Notes: generated from the sequence alone by a model not told the origin. Positions 34,557 to 43,783 are shown, numbered from the stretch's first letter. The stretch: 64,000 bases of DNA from Streptomyces albireticuli (GCF_021228125.1 NZ_JAJQQS010000021.1:62001-126000), one strand, 5' to 3'. Numbers and translations: made by a program.

Positions 34557-35636
34557 TCAGCCCTTCGACGAGGTCCTGTCCGCGGCGCTCTTCACGGCCG
34601 CGACGGACGTGGTCCGGCCGAGCAGCCGGCGCCGGCGCCACAGGACCAGCGGCACGGCGCCCGCGAGGCCGAGCGCCGAGGGGGCGGCGGCTGCCGCGGC
34701 GTTCAGCCCCGGCTGGTCGAAGGTGCCCGGGACGGGCAGGAAGGACCAGCGGTTGACCGGCCAGGCGACGACGATGGCACGGCCGACGACCTCGCTGACC
34801 GGCACCGTGCCCTCGTACAGGGTGGGGTGGTAGCGCGAGTCCAGGGAGTCCTGGCGGTGGTCGCCCATCACCCAGATGTGGTCCTTGGGCACCTTGATCG
34901 GGCCGAAGGGCTTGTCGTCGCAGGGCGAGTTGCCCGGGAAGATGTAGGACTTCTCGTCGAGGGCCTTGCCGTTGACCTTCACCGGGCCGCCGGCGCCCTG
35001 GCACTCCACGGTGTCGCCACCGACGGCGATGACCCGCTTGATGAGGTCGCGCTCCTCGGCGGAGGGCATCAGCCCGATGAAGCTGAGGACCTTCTGGACG
35101 CCGCCGCCCAGCGGACCGGTCTCCTGCGGCCCGGTCTCGGGGCCGAGCCAGCTCTCGCTGCCCTTGCCCGGATCGTGGAAGACCACCACCTCGCCCCGCT
35201 CGGGCTTCGCCCCGAACCACGGCGTCAGCTTGTCGACCAGCACGCGGTCGCCCCGCTGGAGGGTGTCCTGCATCGAGTCGGAGGGGATGGAGAACGCCTG
35301 GACCAGGAAGGTCTTGATGATCAGCGCGAGTACCAGGGCGATGCCGACCAGGATCGGCAGTTCCTTCCAGAAGGATCGTTGCTTCTTCGGCCGGGTCGCG
35401 CTCGGGCCCTCGCCGTCCTCGTCGGGCGCCACGCCGCCGCTCCCCGTGTCCTTCGGCCCGTCCGGGCCCTCCACCGCGTCACCGGATGCCTGGGCCGTCA
35501 CGGGCGCCTGGGACAAGGCCGCTTCAGGCGCTTCGCCACCGGGCGTCCCGCCGCTCCCCTCAGCCCCTGCGGGCCCCTCGGGTCGCTTCTCGGGCTCTCC
35601 GTGACCGGAACGTGCGCCGACCGCCAAGTCCCCCAC
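34557..35636 (-). CDS. Type I signal peptidase (third of four)
   Basis: 359 residues. A disordered acidic N-terminus of about 85 residues is followed by an anchor (ILVGIALVLALIIKTFLVQAF), catalytic Ser121 in IPSDSM, Lys200 in LIKRVIAVGGD and GDHRQDSLDSRYH, then a C-terminal helix. GTG 35636 (VGDLAVGARSGH) has GGAG five bases upstream. It overlaps the upstream signal peptidase gene by 77 bases in another frame, unusually long. Confidence 0.92.
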   Translation of the reverse strand: MGDLAVGARSGHGEPEKRPEGPAGAEGSGGTPGGEAPEAALSQAPVTAQASGDAVEGPDGPKDTGSGGVAPDEDGEGPSATRPKKQRSFWKELPILVGIALVLALIIKTFLVQAFSIPSDSMQDTLQRGDRVLVDKLTPWFGAKPERGEVVVFHDPGKGSESWLGPETGPQETGPLGGGVQKVLSFIGLMPSAEERDLIKRVIAVGGDTVECQGAGGPVKVNGKALDEKSYIFPGNSPCDDKPFGPIKVPKDHIWVMGDHRQDSLDSRYHPTLYEGTVPVSEVVGRAIVVAWPVNRWSFLPVPGTFDQPGLNAAAAAAPSALGLAGAVPLVLWRRRRLLGRTTSVAAVKSAADRTSSKG

Positions 35637-36627
35637 ATCCGCTCCTCTCTCCACTCTGCTGCCTGTCGCACATACGACGCAGGCCCACCACTCCCATAAC
35701 GAGCGGGAGTTCCGCAGGGGTCGGGAGCCGGATCGATCCGTTCTGATCCATGGAGGACACACTATTCGGCGAATCATCCGCCCGCGCCCCCGCGCGCGGC
35801 GCGTCCCCCACGGAAACAAAGGTGTCCGGTTCCGACAGGCTCCGCCAGTGGCCCAGCGGCCAGGCGATCACCGCGGCCCGTCCGACCACCAGCTTCTCCG
35901 GTACGGTGCCCTGACCCGGACCGTCCAGGTGATAGCGCGAATCAGCGGAATTCGAGCGGTGGTCCCCCATCACGAACAACCGCCCTTCCGGAACCCGCAC
36001 GGTGAACTCCAGCTTCGACGGCGGATTTCCCGGATTGATATACGGCTCGTCGAGCGGGGTTCCGTTGACGGTGATTTTGCCGTTCCTGTCACAGCACTTG
36101 ACGGTGTCCCCGCCCGTACCGATGACCCTCTTGATCAAATCCTGCTCGTCGGCCGACGGCAGCAGTCCGATGAACGTCAGGGCCTGCTTCACCTGCTTGA
36201 TCCCCACCGGGTCCGGCCCGGCCTTGGTCTCCTCGCCCTCGAGCCAGCCGCCCGGGTCCTTGAAGACCACCACGTCGCCCCGCGCCGGCCGGGAGCCGAA
36301 CCAGGGCGTCAGCTTGTCCACCAGCACCCGGTCGCCGATGCGGATCGTCTGCTCCATCGAGCCGGACGGAATCACAAAGGCCTGCACCAGGAACGTCTTC
36401 AGCACCAGCGCGATCAGCAGGGCCACCGCTATGAGGATCGGCACCTCCTTGACCACGGACCGGCGCCTACGGCGCTCGACCCGCCGCGCCGCCTTCCGGC
36501 GCGCCGCGCGGCCGGCCCCGCGACCTGGGCCCGCGCCGTGCCGGCCACCCGGCGGAGCGCCCGGCCAGCCGGCCGGCCCGGCCACCCCGGGGGCATCGGC
36601 GGCGCCCGTACGCCCGTGGCTACCCAT
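35560..36627 (-). CDS. Type I signal peptidase (second of four)
   Basis: 355 residues. A basic N-terminus (KAARRVERRRRRSVVKE), anchor, catalytic Ser90 in IPSGSM and Lys166 in LIKRVIGTGGD precede GDHRSNSADSRYH. After the normal end a C-terminal extension of about 45 Arg/Gly-rich residues runs into the next gene's start. ATG 36627 overlaps the first gene's stop by eight bases; the earlier ATG at 36690 would overlap more. Confidence 0.9.
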   Translation of the reverse strand: MGSHGRTGAADAPGVAGPAGWPGAPPGGRHGAGPGRGAGRAARRKAARRVERRRRRSVVKEVPILIAVALLIALVLKTFLVQAFVIPSGSMEQTIRIGDRVLVDKLTPWFGSRPARGDVVVFKDPGGWLEGEETKAGPDPVGIKQVKQALTFIGLLPSADEQDLIKRVIGTGGDTVKCCDRNGKITVNGTPLDEPYINPGNPPSKLEFTVRVPEGRLFVMGDHRSNSADSRYHLDGPGQGTVPEKLVVGRAAVIAWPLGHWRSLSEPDTFVSVGDAPRAGARADDSPNSVSSMDQNGSIRLPTPAELPLVMGVVGLRRMCDRQQSGERSGCGGLGGRRTFRSRRAREATRGARRG

Positions 36628-37444
36628 GCGGCCGGGGCCCCGCCCCCGCGGAGTGCCCCGAACCCGGGGGCGGTACGCCGTCGAAGGCATCGGGGTGGCC
36701 CAGCGAGGACATCCGGCCGAACGGCCAGCCGATCCAGTCGGCCCGCCCGATCACCTTGCCGACCGGAACCGTGCCGCCACCCGGCTCGCCGAGGTGGTCA
36801 CGGGAGTCCCGGGAATCGCCGCGATGGTCGCCCATCACCCACAGCCGCCCCTGCGGCACCACGATGTCGAAGGGCACCTCCGAGGGATCGTCACCCGGGT
36901 GGAGGTAGTCCTCGCTCACCGGCCGGCCGTTCACCATGAGCCTGCCCCGCGCGTCGCAGCAGGTGACCCGGTCACCGCCCACGCCCACGACCCGCTTGAC
37001 GTAGTCGGTCTGCGCCGGGCGCATCAGGCCGACGGACGAAGCGCCCTTGCGGATCATCGCCGCCACCGGGTTCTCGGCGGGCGCCTCCTGGACGAAGGAG
37101 CCCCGGCCGTCGAAGACCACGACATCGCCGCGCCGCGGCTCGTCACCGAAGCGGTAGGCGAGCTTGTTGACCAGCACGCGGTCCCCGATCCGCAGCGTGT
37201 TCTCCATCGAGCCGCTGGGGATCAGGAAGGGCTGGACGACGAAATTGCTGAGCAGGAGCAGAAAGACCAGGCAGGCCGTGAGCAGCAGGCCCGCCCGGCG
37301 CAGCGCCCCGCCGCCCCTGAGCCAGGCCCCGGCGGCGCGCGCCGCGGAGCCCGGGGAAAAACGCGAGGAGCGCGACCCCTGCTCCTCCCCCTCAACGGGT
37401 TCTGGAGAGCGGTCGCGCTCCGAAAGCTGTACGTCGGTGTCCAT
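36620..37444 (-). CDS. Type I signal peptidase (first of four)
   Basis: 274 residues. Anchor (LLLTACLVFLLLLSNFVV), catalytic Ser79 in IPSGSM, general base Lys150 in YVKRVVGVGGD, then GDHRGDSRDSRDH. No obvious C-terminal helix, as for SipW-position paralogues in Streptomyces. Follows rplS by 51 bases. Confidence 0.92.
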   Translation of the reverse strand: MDTDVQLSERDRSPEPVEGEEQGSRSSRFSPGSAARAAGAWLRGGGALRRAGLLLTACLVFLLLLSNFVVQPFLIPSGSMENTLRIGDRVLVNKLAYRFGDEPRRGDVVVFDGRGSFVQEAPAENPVAAMIRKGASSVGLMRPAQTDYVKRVVGVGGDRVTCCDARGRLMVNGRPVSEDYLHPGDDPSEVPFDIVVPQGRLWVMGDHRGDSRDSRDHLGEPGGGTVPVGKVIGRADWIGWPFGRMSSLGHPDAFDGVPPPGSGHSAGAGPRPHG

Positions 37445-37495
37445 CGAGCCGAAAGCCTATCCGGCCACGGCCGGGCCCGGACAACGACCTCAGGC

Positions 37496-37843
37496 TCAGT
37501 TGTCGCGCTTCTCCTTGATCTTCGCGGCCTTGCCGCGCAGCTCACGGAGGTAGTACAGCTTGGCGCGACGGACGTCACCGCGGGTCACGAGCTCGATCTT
37601 CTCGACGATCGGGGTGTGCACCGGGAAGGTACGCTCCACGCCGACGGAGAAGGAGACCTTGCGGACCGTGAAGGTCTCGCGCACGCCGTCGCCCTGACGG
37701 CGGATGACGACACCCTTGAACTGCTGCACACGGGAGCGGTTGCCCTCGATGACGCGAACGTGGACGTTCACGGTGTCGCCGGGGCGGAAGGACGGGACAT
37801 CGGTGCGCAGCGAAGCGGCGTCGACGTTGTCGAGAAGGTTCAT
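37496..37843 (-). CDS. rplS: 50S ribosomal protein L19
   Basis: 115 residues, standard length, with FRPGDTVNVHVRVIEG, RVQQFKGVVI and GVERTFPVHTP. It sits at the 30S-50S interface. It follows trmD after a 132-base gap and leads into the signal peptidase cluster. Confidence 0.97.
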   Translation of the reverse strand: MNLLDNVDAASLRTDVPSFRPGDTVNVHVRVIEGNRSRVQQFKGVVIRRQGDGVRETFTVRKVSFSVGVERTFPVHTPIVEKIELVTRGDVRRAKLYYLRELRGKAAKIKEKRDN

Positions 37844-37975
37844 GACCGTCTGCTCTCCTCGCTGATGCCACAGGTCATCAGCGGAAAATCGAAATGATGA
37901 TGGGGGTGGTGCGTCACACCGGGCGGACGTCGTTCCCCCTGTGGCAGGGGCGCGCGCCGGGCGCAAGGCAACGGC

Positions 37976-38791
37976 TTATTCTTCCACGTCCGGGGCCACT
38001 CGCCAAAATCGGCCGTCGGGGCCCGGGCCCCAGCCCAGGATCGAGAGCATCTCGCGGTCCTTCTTGTCGAAGACCGACGGGTCCGCGCGCTCGATCAGGT
38101 CGGGCCGGTTCGCGACCGTGCGCCGGAAGGCCTCGTCGCGGCGCCAGCGGGCGATCTTGCCGTGGTGGCCGCTGAGCAGGACGTCCGGGATGCCCCGGCC
38201 GCGCCACTCCGGCGGCTTGGTGTAGACGGGGCCCTCCAGCAGATCGGCCATGGCGCCGGGCGCGAAGGAGTCGTCGCGGTGCGACTCGGCGTTGCCGAGG
38301 ACACCGGGCAGCAGCCGGGCGATGGCCTCGACCATCACCAGGACGGGGGCCTCGCCGCCGGCCAGCACGTAGTCGCCGATGGAGACCTCGCGGACGTCCA
38401 GCCGGTCGCCGTACTCCTCGATGACACGGCGGTCGATGCCCTCGTAGCGGGCGGGCGTGAAGACCAGCCACGGCTTCTCGGACAGCTCCACGGCGAGCGC
38501 CTGGGTGAAGGGCCGGCCGCTGGGCGTGGGCACGACGAGGACGGGCCTGTCCTCACCGGTGCCGGACTCGATGACCGCGTCCAGCGCCTCGCCCCAGGGC
38601 TCGGGCTTCATGACCATGCCGGGGCCGCCGCCGTACGGGGTGTCGTCGACGGTGTTGTGCTTGTCGTGGGTCCATTCCCGCAGGTCGTGGATGCGGACAT
38701 CCAGCTGGCCACGGGCCCGCGCCTTGCCCACGAGCGAGACGTTCAGCGGCTCCAGGTACTCCGGGAAGATGGTGACGACATCGAGTCGCAT
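37976..38791 (-). CDS. trmD: tRNA (guanine37-N1)-methyltransferase
   Basis: 271 residues. SPOUT fold knot with SIGDYVLAGGE, RIHDLREWTHDKHNTVDDTP and the PYGGGPGMVM loop. It methylates G37 next to the anticodon to prevent frameshifting. ATG 38791 shares one base with the rimM stop (TGATG). The C-terminal helices (VLLSGHHGKIARWR) bind tRNA. Confidence 0.97.
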   Translation of the reverse strand: MRLDVVTIFPEYLEPLNVSLVGKARARGQLDVRIHDLREWTHDKHNTVDDTPYGGGPGMVMKPEPWGEALDAVIESGTGEDRPVLVVPTPSGRPFTQALAVELSEKPWLVFTPARYEGIDRRVIEEYGDRLDVREVSIGDYVLAGGEAPVLVMVEAIARLLPGVLGNAESHRDDSFAPGAMADLLEGPVYTKPPEWRGRGIPDVLLSGHHGKIARWRRDEAFRRTVANRPDLIERADPSVFDKKDREMLSILGWGPGPDGRFWRVAPDVEE

Positions 38792-39408
38792 CAGGCGTCA
38801 CCCTTCTCACCGGTCGTGTCGGCCGTGTCGGCCTTCTCACCGGTCGCGTCGGCCGGGTCGGCGCCCTCGGCCTCGCGCGCGCTCGCGACGACGGCCTCGG
38901 CGCTGTTGATCAGACCGGGCGGCGGGTCGATGACCGCGCGCTGCCGCTCCAGGTCGATCTCCGTGACGATCTCCTCCACGAAGGGGATCATCACCTCGGC
39001 GCCGTCGGGGCGCTCGACGATGAACAGGTCCTGCGCGGGCAGGTGCGCGATCTCCGTGATCCGGCCGATCTCCTCGCCGTCGACGGTGACGACGTCCAGG
39101 TCGATCAGCTGGTGGTCGTAGAACTCCTCGGGGTCCTCGGGACCCTCCTCGGGGTCGACCTCGGCGATCAGGAGGATGTTGCGGAGCGCCTCGGCGGCCG
39201 TGCGGTCCTTGACGCCCGCGAAGCGCAGCAGCAGCCGGCCGCTGTGGACCCGGCCGGTCTCGATGGTCAGCGGACCCGCACCGGCGGGGTCCGTGGCCAG
39301 GACTGCGCCGGGGCCGAGCCGGAGCTCGGGCTCGTCCGTACGCACCTCGATGCTGACCTCGCCCTTGATCCCATGGGCGCGGCCGATCCTGCCGACGACA
39401 AGCTGCAC
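38791..39408 (-). CDS. rimM: Ribosome maturation factor RimM
   Basis: 205 residues with VGRIGRAHGIKGEVSIEVRT at the N-terminus and a PRC-barrel domain (IGRITEIAHLPAQDLFIVER). It helps assemble the 30S head around S19. The GTG 39408 start has AGAGGT seven bases upstream. An acidic, repeated C-terminal tail (ADATGEKADTADTTGEKGDA) is a local feature. Confidence 0.94.
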   Translation of the reverse strand: MQLVVGRIGRAHGIKGEVSIEVRTDEPELRLGPGAVLATDPAGAGPLTIETGRVHSGRLLLRFAGVKDRTAAEALRNILLIAEVDPEEGPEDPEEFYDHQLIDLDVVTVDGEEIGRITEIAHLPAQDLFIVERPDGAEVMIPFVEEIVTEIDLERQRAVIDPPPGLINSAEAVVASAREAEGADPADATGEKADTADTTGEKGDA

Positions 39409-39443
39409 TTTCTGTACCTCTGCTTTTCCGTACGAACGCGACA

Positions 39444-39479
39444 ACGGGCCGGGAAGGGCCGTAACCCTTCCCGGCCCGT
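39444..39479 (-). terminator. Perfect 15-bp hairpin between khpA and rimM
   Basis: 39444-39458 pairs exactly with 39465-39479 across a 6-base loop. It stands 19 bases after the khpA stop and 36 bases before the rimM start, so it may attenuate between the two halves of the rpsP operon. Confidence 0.75.
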
Positions 39480-39498
39480 GCCGGTGCTCAATCGCTTC

Positions 39499-39738
39499 TC
39501 AGCGGACCTGGTCGACGTCGACGAGGTCGACGCGGACGCCACGGCCGCCGATGGCGCCCACGACGGTGCGCAGTGCGCGCGCGGTGCGGCCGTTACGGCC
39601 GATCACCTTGCCGAGGTCGTCGGGGTGGACCCGGACCTCCAGCACACGCCCGCGCCGCAGGTTGCGGGACGCGACCTGCACTTCGTCGGGGTTGTCGACG
39701 ATGCCCTTCACGAGGTGCTCAAGGGCCTCCTCGAGCAT
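39499..39738 (-). CDS. khpA: KH-domain RNA-binding protein KhpA
   Basis: 79 residues, a single type II KH domain with the RNA-gripping loop KVIGRNGRTARALR. In other Gram-positives it works with KhpB on small RNAs and division genes. It begins two bases after rpsP ends. Confidence 0.94.
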   Translation of the reverse strand: MLEEALEHLVKGIVDNPDEVQVASRNLRRGRVLEVRVHPDDLGKVIGRNGRTARALRTVVGAIGGRGVRVDLVDVDQVR

Positions 39739-39740
39739 CC

Positions 39741-40181
39741 TCAGGCCTCGGTCGACTCAGCGGACTCGGCCGCGGCGGCCTCGTCCTTCTTCTCCGACTT
39801 CTTGGCCTTCGGGGTGATGGCCTCACCCTTCGCGGCGCCGGCCTCGAGACCCTTGGTGAACTCGTCGAACGCGCGACGCTTGTCCTCCTTGGTCGCGGGG
39901 AGGAGCATCGGGGCCGGGGCCGGCAGACCCTTGAACTTCTGCCAGTCGCCGGTGACCTTGAGGATGGCCAGAACGGGCTCGGTCGGCTGCGCGCCGACGC
40001 TCAGCCAGTACTGGGCACGCTCGGAGTCGACCTCGATGCGCGAGGGGTTCTGCACCGGGTGGTACAGACCGATCTCCTCGATGGCCCGGCCGTCACGGCG
40101 GGTGCGGGAGTCGGCGACGACGATGCGGTAGTGAGGCGAACGGATCTTGCCCAGACGCTTCAGCTTGATCTTGACTGCCAC
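39741..40181 (-). CDS. rpsP: 30S ribosomal protein S16
   Basis: 146 residues. Core KIKLKRLGKIRSPHYRIVVA and GLYHPVQNP are followed by an Ala/Glu/Lys-rich tail beyond residue 110, longer than in E. coli but normal for Streptomyces. GTG 40181 is preceded by AGGAG at eleven bases. Confidence 0.96.
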   Translation of the reverse strand: MAVKIKLKRLGKIRSPHYRIVVADSRTRRDGRAIEEIGLYHPVQNPSRIEVDSERAQYWLSVGAQPTEPVLAILKVTGDWQKFKGLPAPAPMLLPATKEDKRRAFDEFTKGLEAGAAKGEAITPKAKKSEKKDEAAAAESAESTEA

Positions 40182-40337
40182 TGGAGTGGTGTCTCCTGGT
40201 CTTGACGTGGTTGGGCACAACGGGATGCCACGTGGGGTTGCGGCACTCGGAGTGCCCGATGGACGCGTCAGCCGGAGGAGAGAGGGGTCCTGTGCGACTG
40301 TCGAGTACAGCGACCCATTGTGCCACACCGCTCCAGG

Positions 40338-40931
40338 TCAGCCGACCGATACCGCCTCGGGGATCCGGAAAGGCTGACCGCACCCACCGCACATGATCGG
40401 CGCCTGCGCGAGCACGGAGGGCACGACCCGGACATTACGGCCGCAGTCGCACACCGCCTTGACGCGCACCCCTCCACCGGACGACCCGTGCCGCGCGGCG
40501 GGGCCGCGGAACGTGCGCGAGGTGTCGGCCGCCGTGGTGGCGACCGTGTGCGCCTTCAGGGCCCGCTGGAGTCTGTCGATGGTCGGGCGGTAGCGCTTGC
40601 GCGCCTCCGGATTGAGTACGACCAGCGAGAAGCCGCTGCTGGGATGCGGCTCCTCGCTGTGGTCGAGCCCCAGCTCCTCGGCGATCGCCAGGAACCGGCG
40701 ATTGTGGTAGCGGCCGGCTCGCGAGGTGTCACGGACACCGCGGGCGGCCGCGATGCCGTGCACTGCCTCGTGCAGCAGCCGTTCGAAGGAGAGCTCGGCG
40801 CCGCATGCGGACGACGACTCCCCGATCAAGGATTCGGGCGCGGCAAGATCCGGCAGCTCGGGGTGGTACCGCTGAATGTCGGCCCACGCCTGCGCCAGCT
40901 CTGCGGCGAGAACAGGTGGTGTCGTGCTCAC
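40338..40931 (-). CDS. SprT-like zinc metalloprotease-type protein with C-terminal zinc ribbon
   Basis: 197 residues from GTG 40931. HEAVH (H54, E55, H58) is a gluzincin-type HExxH motif, and the C-terminal CDCGRNVRV with MCGGCGQPF forms a zinc ribbon. The layout resembles SprT/SPRTN proteases that act on DNA-protein crosslinks, but no closer match comes to mind. The gene lies alone between proS and rpsP. A third zinc ligand after HExxH is not obvious. Confidence 0.7.
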   Translation of the reverse strand: MSTTPPVLAAELAQAWADIQRYHPELPDLAAPESLIGESSSACGAELSFERLLHEAVHGIAAARGVRDTSRAGRYHNRRFLAIAEELGLDHSEEPHPSSGFSLVVLNPEARKRYRPTIDRLQRALKAHTVATTAADTSRTFRGPAARHGSSGGGVRVKAVCDCGRNVRVVPSVLAQAPIMCGGCGQPFRIPEAVSVG

Positions 40932-41152
40932 GTCGTGACAACGAGCGGGGGTGGCCCGGTGTTCCGATACCGGGCCATCCCAAATATTTTGCACGTACCA
41001 GTCAGTTTCACGCTCATGCGTCGCGACGAGGGCGGGTGCGCAGATCTATGGAGAACCCGCGCACCCGTTCGCAAGCCGGGACGTACTGACTCCCCGGTAA
41101 GCGCGCATCACGGGGGCGTACCGATGGGGGGACGCCCCCGCGCGCGGGGGCG

Positions 41153-42568
41153 TCAGTAGGCGCGGGCCACGATGGCGATGGTGCCCGGCGCGTCGTCCGC
41201 GTCCGGCACGGAGCCGTCCTCGCCGACCAGGCAGCGCACGGACACGGCCTGCTCGGCCAGCTTGGCCTCGCCCTCCGGGCCGAGGTCGGCCCACGGGATA
41301 CGCGCCCAGCCGCCGGCCACGGCGGCCTCGGCGGCCTCCTCGATGGTCGCCACGTCGGTCGTACGGGCCTCACGGCGCTCGCGCGACTCCGCCAGCAGCG
41401 TGGCCTGGTCCTCCTCCAGGACCTTCGGCAGCAGCGCGACGAGCTCGTCGAGGCGGACCGGCGCCTTGCCGCCCGGGATGCGGCGGGCCAGCATCGCGGT
41501 GCCGTTCTCCAGGTCGCGCGGACCGACCTCGATGCGCACCGGTACGCCCTTGAGCTCCCAGTCCACGGCACGGCGGCCGAAGGGGGTGTCGGTGCGGTCG
41601 TCGACCTGCACGCGGATGCCCGCGGCCTTGAGCTGGTCGCCGATCTCGCGGACCTTGGCGATCACGGCGTCGTCGCCCTTGATCGCGAGGACCACGGCCT
41701 GGACGGAGGCCAGGCGCGGCGGGACCCGCAGGCCGCTGTCGTCGCCGTGGGACATGATCAGACCGCCGACCATCCGGGTCGAGACGCCCCAGGAGGTCTG
41801 CCAGACCATCTCCTGCTGCCCGTCCTTCGACAGGTAGGAGGTGTTGAACGCCTTGGCGAAGTTCTGGCCCAGCTCGTGGCTGGTGCCCATCTGGAGGGCC
41901 TTGCCGTCACCCATCATGCCCTCGAGGGTGAGGGTGTTGATGGCGCCCGCGAAGCGCTCCTTGGCCGTCTTGCGACCCAGGACGACGTCGATGCCCAGGA
42001 CGTTGACCATGAAGTCGTAGTAGACGTCGCGGTGGATCCGGGCGGCGTAGTCGCGGGCGTCCTCGTACGTGGCGTGGGCGGTGTGGCCCTCCTGCCAGAG
42101 GAACTCGCTGGTGCGCAGGAAGACGCGCGGGCGCATCTCCCAACGGACCACGTTGGCCCACTGGTTGATCAGCAGGGGCAGGTCGCGGTAGCTCTGCACC
42201 CACTTGGAGAAGTACTCGTTGATGATCGTCTCGGAGGTGGGCCGGACGACGACCGGCTCGTCCAGCTCCTTGCCGCCGCCGTGCGTGACGACCGCGAGCT
42301 CGGGCGCGAAGCCCTCGACGTGCTCGGCCTCCCGCGTCAGGTAGGACTGCGGGATGAAGAGGGGGAAGTACGCGTTGGAGGCGCCCGCGTCCTTGATGCG
42401 CGCGTCCATCTCCTGCTGCATGCGCTCCCAGAGCCCGTACCCGTACGGGCGGATGACCATGGTGCCGCGCACCGGGCCGTTGTCGGCCAGCTCGGCCTTG
42501 TTGATCAAGTCCTGGTACCAGCGCGGGAAGTCGTCCGCCTGGGGGGTGAGAATGGGAGCCTTTGCCAT
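41153..42568 (-). CDS. proS: Prolyl-tRNA synthetase, archaeal/eukaryal type
   Basis: 471 residues. Class II motifs are clear: VVRPTSETIINEYFSKW, motif 2 EMRPRVFLRTSEFLWQEGHT, and motif 3 near SHGDDSGLRVPP. There is no bacterial-type editing insertion, and the chain ends with the Tyr-terminated GTIAIVARAY of the archaeal/eukaryal class. ATG 42568 gives MAKAPILTPQADDFPRWYQD, the class N-terminus. Bacterial streptomycetes usually have a longer bacterial ProRS, so this may be an additional copy. Confidence 0.94.
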   Translation of the reverse strand: MAKAPILTPQADDFPRWYQDLINKAELADNGPVRGTMVIRPYGYGLWERMQQEMDARIKDAGASNAYFPLFIPQSYLTREAEHVEGFAPELAVVTHGGGKELDEPVVVRPTSETIINEYFSKWVQSYRDLPLLINQWANVVRWEMRPRVFLRTSEFLWQEGHTAHATYEDARDYAARIHRDVYYDFMVNVLGIDVVLGRKTAKERFAGAINTLTLEGMMGDGKALQMGTSHELGQNFAKAFNTSYLSKDGQQEMVWQTSWGVSTRMVGGLIMSHGDDSGLRVPPRLASVQAVVLAIKGDDAVIAKVREIGDQLKAAGIRVQVDDRTDTPFGRRAVDWELKGVPVRIEVGPRDLENGTAMLARRIPGGKAPVRLDELVALLPKVLEEDQATLLAESRERREARTTDVATIEEAAEAAVAGGWARIPWADLGPEGEAKLAEQAVSVRCLVGEDGSVPDADDAPGTIAIVARAY

Positions 42569-42858
42569 GGTGCGAATGGTACGGGGCCGATCCGTCCGAG
42601 CGTGAATCCTCTCCTCACCCACCCCCGCGGCGGACCGCCCGCCGGGGCGCGCGCCACCCCCGGCTTCCCGTGCGCGGGCACGCGGCACATGCCATCGTGG
42701 GCATACGGGCAGTGTTCTCGCGCCACCCTCTGGACTCGGGGACGGAAGCGGAGTTCTCTGGCAATACGGGGGTGCTTCACAGCAGCGCGCACGGCAGCAC
42801 ATGGGGGCGGGGCAGATTCGGGCACGCACACGTCTCTCGGCGGATTGGGGCGCTTTCG

Positions 42859-43692
42859 ATGACACCAACGCTCGTGCGGCGGCACCTGCCGTCCTCTTCG
42901 TCGCCCGGGTCCATGACCCGGGCCCGCGACTGGGCGGAGATCCAGGAACGGATGCTGGTGCCGCTCTACGAAGCGGTGTACGAACGGCTGGAGGTCGGCG
43001 CCGGCACCCGGCTGCTCAGCCTGGGCTGCGGTTCCGGGCTGGCCCTCCTGATGGCGGCGGGCCGCGGCGCCTCGGTCCGCGGGGTCGACGCCGACGAGCG
43101 GCGGCTGACACTGGCCCGTGAGCGCCTGGTGCCGGAGGGCGCCCGCGAGGACGGCGCCCGCCTGGGGCACGGCGGCCCCGAGTCCGTCGTGGACCCCGGC
43201 GGTCCGGCGTTCAACCTCGTCACCGCCTTCGACCCGCTGTACTGCGCGGGCGGCAGCGCCCGCGGCATGGCCGGGGCACTCGCCCGGGCGGCCGACTTCG
43301 CCGAGCACGGCGCCCCCGTCGTCCTGGCCGGCTGGGGCCCCCAGGAGCGCTGCGCGGCCTCCGGAGCGCTCAGGGTCGCGGCCCGGCTCGCGGACCCCAT
43401 GTGCGCCCCCGCGCGCTGGCGCCCGAGCGGGCGCGACGACCTGGAGGAGCTCGCCCAGCGGGCCGGACTGCGCCCCGACGGCTCGGGCCGGGTGGCGTGC
43501 CCGTACGGCTACGCCGACATGGGCAGCGCGGTGCGCGGCATGCTCTCCACGGGCGCGTTCGACGCGGCGGCGCGGGCCACGGACGAGGAGCAGGTCACCA
43601 AGGAGCTGGCCGAGGCGCTCCACCCGTACCTGCGCCGTGACGGCACGGTATGGATGCCCAACGTCTTCCGCTACCTCATAGCCCGGGTCTGA
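42859..43692 (+). CDS. SAM-dependent methyltransferase
   Basis: 277 residues. The class I fold glycine motif is LLSLGCGSGLALLMAAGRG (about 50-68), then VDADERRLTLARERL for the ribose-binding acidic residue. The substrate is unrecognised. It is divergent from proS across 290 bases and ends at paired hairpins facing ffh. Confidence 0.82.
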   Translation: MTPTLVRRHLPSSSSPGSMTRARDWAEIQERMLVPLYEAVYERLEVGAGTRLLSLGCGSGLALLMAAGRGASVRGVDADERRLTLARERLVPEGAREDGARLGHGGPESVVDPGGPAFNLVTAFDPLYCAGGSARGMAGALARAADFAEHGAPVVLAGWGPQERCAASGALRVAARLADPMCAPARWRPSGRDDLEELAQRAGLRPDGSGRVACPYGYADMGSAVRGMLSTGAFDAAARATDEEQVTKELAEALHPYLRRDGTVWMPNVFRYLIARV

Positions 43693-43714
43693 CGCACACC
43701 GTTCCCGGCACACA

Positions 43715-43741
43715 CCGTAAGGACGCGCGCGAGCCTTACGG
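43715..43741 (+). terminator. Terminator hairpin after the methyltransferase gene
   Basis: CCGTAAGG pairs with CCTTACGG across an 11-base loop, 23 bases after the stop. Confidence 0.5.
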
Positions 43742-43783
43742 CACGAGTGGACGCGCGCCCGGTCACCCACCGCGCCGTACGAC

